DNA of 64,000 bases from JADLHS01 sp039806955 (GTDB lineage: Bacteria > Verrucomicrobiota > Verrucomicrobiia > Limisphaerales > JADLHS01). The first letter of the stretch is position 1; each line of letters starts with the position of its first letter. The notes beneath the pieces are model-generated. The model was not told the DNA's origin. It made no database searches and saw only the letters and a list, made by a program, of their open reading frames with translations. The stretch is taken from the NCBI GenBank assembly GCA_039806955.1, contig JBDHQI010000004.1, positions 62,001 to 126,000 on the forward strand. Direction: 5' to 3'. The position numbers were made by a program, and so were the translations under genes. Shown here in pieces: positions 61,346-64,000 of this stretch.

Positions 61346-62286
61346 ATCCGACCATCACCATTCTCAATGCCATCATTCCGGTGTTTGGCGTGATGGTACT
61401 GGGTATGATCATTCGCCGGCGCAACTGGTTGACCGAAGCGGCGGACCGCAGCCTGATGCAAATTTGTGTCAACGTACTCCTGCCCTGTCTGATCCTCGAT
61501 AAATCCTTCGGTAATCCGGCCCTGTCGGAAGCGAGCAATCTCCTCCTGGCGCCCTTGCTGGGTTATTTGCTGGTGGCGTTTGGTGTCTGGCTGGCGTGGC
61601 TGCTGCGACCGCACCGCGCCTTGGCAACCGCTGCGGCCAGTCGCACTTTTGCGGTCACGGTCGGCACGCATAATTATAGCTACGTACCGTTGCCTCTGGC
61701 ACTTCTGTTGTTTGATGGCAAAACCGTTGGCGTCTTGTTCCTGCACATTATCGGCGCGGAACTGGCCATGTGGTCGGTGGGCGTGATGGTGCTTTCCGGC
61801 GGCGCGTTGCGAGATTGGCGCAAATTGCTGAACGCGCCGCTCTTCGCCATTCTCATTGCCATCGTCAGTAACGCCGTCGGCGCGGACCGACACATCCCCG
61901 CCGTCCTCAGCACGGGCATTCATTGGCTGGGCGGCTGCGCCATTCCGCTGGCGCTGTTGTTGATCGGCGCGATCATGGCCGACCGCCTGAAGGAATTTGT
62001 TTCCCGCCAGGGCGGACGCGCCATCGGTGCGGGCGTGGGGTTGCGACTCGGTTTGTTGCCGCTGAGTTTTCTGCTCGCGGCAAAATGGATGCCCCTGACG
62101 GTGGAGCACCAACGGGTGTTGGTGTTGGAAGCGGCGATGCCGTGCGCTGTGTTTCCGATGGTGCTTTCAAAGCTGTATCTCGGCGAACCACTCGTCGCCA
62201 TCCGCACCGTTCTCGGCACCGCCGTGATTTCCCTGATTACCACGCCCCTATGGATTCGCCTGGGACTGAAATGGCTGGCGCTTTAA
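61342..62286 (+). CDS. AEC-family transporter
   Basis: Polytopic membrane protein (314 residues, about ten helices) of the auxin efflux carrier family. N-terminal I-P-V-F-G-V-M-V-L-G near residue 14 and C-terminal E-A-A-M-P-C-A-V-F-P-M near 264 fit. Substrate unknown; bacterial members transport malate and other anions. Coupled to the hypothetical gene upstream. Confidence 0.88.
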   Translation: MNPTITILNAIIPVFGVMVLGMIIRRRNWLTEAADRSLMQICVNVLLPCLILDKSFGNPALSEASNLLLAPLLGYLLVAFGVWLAWLLRPHRALATAAASRTFAVTVGTHNYSYVPLPLALLLFDGKTVGVLFLHIIGAELAMWSVGVMVLSGGALRDWRKLLNAPLFAILIAIVSNAVGADRHIPAVLSTGIHWLGGCAIPLALLLIGAIMADRLKEFVSRQGGRAIGAGVGLRLGLLPLSFLLAAKWMPLTVEHQRVLVLEAAMPCAVFPMVLSKLYLGEPLVAIRTVLGTAVISLITTPLWIRLGLKWLAL

Positions 62287-62554
62287 TTGTGCCTGAATAT
62301 TCGGTTCCGAGGGGCCGGGCAGTGGTGTGGTAAATGCCTTTGATTCAACGCCTCCAACCGGCCCGAATTTGAGTTGAGTCGCCGCGAGCGTACTTCGCCA
62401 CGAAGCGCTTTTGACGTAATCTGCAAGGCAGGCATAGGACAGGGCATAATAATCAATGATCGCCACCGCGAAATATGCCAACCACGCAAAAACCTGGATG
62501 GAAACAGCTTGATGTCGGACTGCTCGATTGACGGAAGGAGGCCTCTTGATCAGG

Positions 62555-63568
62555 ATGAAATGGATGGCGTTCATTATCCGCAACTCAATTTTGTCGCTGC
62601 TGGTGGTCCTGCCGCTCACCAGTTGTACCACGGTACGAAAATCTGATGTTACGCCGCCCGAGTTGGCCATGGCGTTGATGGCCGCCACGGCTGATCTGGC
62701 GGCGGCGGGCGCGTCGCGTTTACCGGCGGATTATATCTGGGCAACACTGCGAGATCGGGCCGAAGACCCTCATTTACAAGCTGCCTTTGACCGTGCGTTG
62801 CTTCGCCCCACTGGGGCCGCCCAAGCCGCGCTGTTGCGCGCGCTGGAATTCAAATTCATTCACGATCCGGAATGTTCGGGGCTGGATATTTTGGGGCCGG
62901 AGTTGAGCGATCACTTTCGCAACTTCAACTGGCAGGAGGATGATTTTCCGGGTGGCCCGAAAGGTCCGAATGAACAGTTTGCCGATGTCATGGTGGACGC
63001 TCTGGACCTGGTGCGTCCGGAGCGTCGGGCGAACCGTTCGCGCGCCGCGGTTGTTTTGCGGCAGGAGGTCAATGACGGCGTTTGGAATTATATCACCAAC
63101 CAATGGCTGGCCGTTCCGGGCCAGGAGCAGTGGAAGCTGAATCGTCACGCGCTGTCTTCGTTTGAGCAGATGCGCGAACAGGCGCGAACCGAGGGCGTGG
63201 ATTTGATCATCCTTTCGTCGCATCGTTCTCCGCAGACGGCGCAAGCCAATGCGGCCCGCGCGGGCAATGCCAATGCCGTGGCCAGTTTTTCCGCGCACTC
63301 GCTCGGGTTGGCGATTGATTTCAAGATGAGTCAGGACGGGGAATTTCAAACGCGCGAAGGGTTCACCCGTCCGATGTCGGAACTGGTGCGAATGCGCCAA
63401 TCGCCGGTTCACAAATGGCTGCTGCTGCGCGGCGAGTCGTTCGGATGGTATCCCTACCAAAATGAACCGTGGCATTGGGAGTATAATCCGCCCGGCTTTC
63501 GTGATTTGTACTGGGCTGATTTTCCAGGAGGCGCGCCCGTGCGTGGCGTCATCATTGACGGACCATAA
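62555..63568 (+). CDS. M15-family D-Ala-D-Ala carboxypeptidase-like lipoprotein
   Basis: 337 residues from the ATG at 62555. A signal sequence ends in a lipobox L-P-L-T-S-C (Cys near residue 24). The M15 peptidase domain is C-terminal: S-H-R-S near 225, S-A-H-S-L-G-L-A-I-D-F near 246-256 and E-P-W-H-W-E-Y near 306-312, giving His/Asp/His zinc ligands. A strong ribosome site AAGGAGG (62535-62541) lies four bases before an in-frame TTG at 62546 and 13 bases before the ATG, so the TTG is possible. Role in peptidoglycan trimming inferred. Confidence 0.88.
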   Translation: MKWMAFIIRNSILSLLVVLPLTSCTTVRKSDVTPPELAMALMAATADLAAAGASRLPADYIWATLRDRAEDPHLQAAFDRALLRPTGAAQAALLRALEFKFIHDPECSGLDILGPELSDHFRNFNWQEDDFPGGPKGPNEQFADVMVDALDLVRPERRANRSRAAVVLRQEVNDGVWNYITNQWLAVPGQEQWKLNRHALSSFEQMREQARTEGVDLIILSSHRSPQTAQANAARAGNANAVASFSAHSLGLAIDFKMSQDGEFQTREGFTRPMSELVRMRQSPVHKWLLLRGESFGWYPYQNEPWHWEYNPPGFRDLYWADFPGGAPVRGVIIDGP

Positions 63569-63824
63569 CCCAATCTCGGTCACGCCAGCGGCCTGCCATA
63601 ACAGACACCAAACGGGCGGCGTCGCGCGCCATCGTTTCTGGCGCGGTTGGTGAGGATGTTCGTAAGCTTTGATTTTCAGCCGCGAATAACCGGTGAATAT
63701 CTTTCAATAACTTCTTTTTGCGCTCACCGGACCGGGAAGGGAAAGCTTAAACCGTCGCACCCATGCGCCGCTGGGGCGGAGTCGCTGCGGTTTCTTATTG
63801 TCACTATTTTTGTTAGTTCACGTC

Positions 63825-64000
63825 ATGAAAGTTTTGCTGCAACACGTCCGTTCCCAGCTTTATCTGCGGAGCTTGGGGCATTGGACCGTGAATCCCGAGT
63901 TGGCGCGGGATTTTCAGCAGCGGGGGGAAGCGCTTCAGTTTGCGAGCGAACACGTCATCACCGGGGTGCAACTGGTTGTGGACGATGTGGCGGCTGAGGA
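63825..64000 (+). CDS. Small conserved protein, 3' end outside the window
   Basis: An ATG at 63825 opens a frame (58 codons seen) beginning M-K-V-L-L-Q-H-V-R-S-Q-L-Y and containing L-G-H-W-T-V-N-P-E-L-A-R-D-F. I recall similar short proteins, frequent in Verrucomicrobia, that often occur near response regulators, but no function is known. Its end lies outside the window. Confidence 0.6.
   Translation, partial: MKVLLQHVRSQLYLRSLGHWTVNPELARDFQQRGEALQFASEHVITGVQLVVDDVAAE

Noticed and set aside
61075..62112. 345-codon minus-strand frame over the AEC transporter
   Set aside because: Shadow of a membrane protein gene; Gln/Arg/His-rich composition.
62248..62688. 146-codon minus-strand frame with a hydrophobic stretch
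   Set aside because: It overlaps the start of the M15 lipoprotein gene and the end of the AEC gene. It has one membrane-like segment but no start codon near it and no family features.
1..64000. CRISPR arrays, tRNA/rRNA genes, prophage
   Set aside because: No regularly spaced repeat array, no cloverleaf or rRNA sequence, and no phage or integrase genes were seen by eye; a dedicated scan was not run.

Overview
The window looks like a chromosome segment of an aerobic Gram-negative bacterium of the phylum Verrucomicrobiota, probably near the Pedosphaera/Limisphaerales group. This is inferred from the planctomycete-verrucomicrobium (PVM) type microcompartment operon, a TIGR03790-type secreted protein, heme A/O synthesis genes, lipoprotein and elongasome genes, and many short palindromic intergenic repeats. 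No rRNA, tRNA, CRISPR array, prophage or intact IS element was found.

Layout. 1-3929 (minus): rod-shape cluster mreB-mreC-mreD-mrdA, with mrdA running off the left edge. 3930-4693: non-coding, with promoters and a 17-bp inverted-repeat pair. 4694-13729 (plus): rpsL, rpsG, terminator, fusA, terminator, yajC, fused secDF, terC-like, recJ. 13795-17549 (minus): UvrD/PcrA helicase, HAD phosphatase, HD hydrolase. 17821-20475 (plus): NitT/TauT-type ABC importer. 20505-27349: acyl-CoA synthetase, RNase D, lnt, argF, argD. 27549-30453: cupredoxin-like protein, ctaA, ctaB. 30812-34835: TIGR03790 protein and a subtilase with an STN-like N-terminus.

35460-45745 is a microcompartment locus. A DeoR regulator diverges from pduL, two BMC-H, ackA, a third BMC-H, a BMC-P, a zinc-ribbon orphan, a CoA-acylating aldehyde dehydrogenase, two more BMC-P, a class II aldolase and a TIM-barrel-like protein. 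The expected chemistry is cleavage of a deoxysugar phosphate (fuculose- or rhamnulose-1-phosphate), then lactaldehyde to acyl-CoA, acyl-phosphate and ATP. A UPF0175/DUF3368 toxin-antitoxin pair sits between the aldolase and the last gene, flanked by a 101-bp near-identical duplication of that gene's 5' end. Several palindromic elements sit between the genes.

45748-57037 (minus) is an LD-carboxypeptidase and a seven-gene chemosensory operon with the gene order of the Pseudomonas Wsp system (MCP, CheW, CheR-TPR, CheW, CheA-REC, CheB, output). The output protein keeps a WspR-like receiver and linker but carries a histidine kinase-REC-REC-Hpt module instead of the GGDEF cyclase. This and the toxin-antitoxin insertion are the two most interesting signals.

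57140-64000: maf, a tandem 62-bp repeat, batE/batD-like genes, a conserved hypothetical protein, an AEC transporter, an M15 peptidase lipoprotein and the start of a small protein at the right edge.
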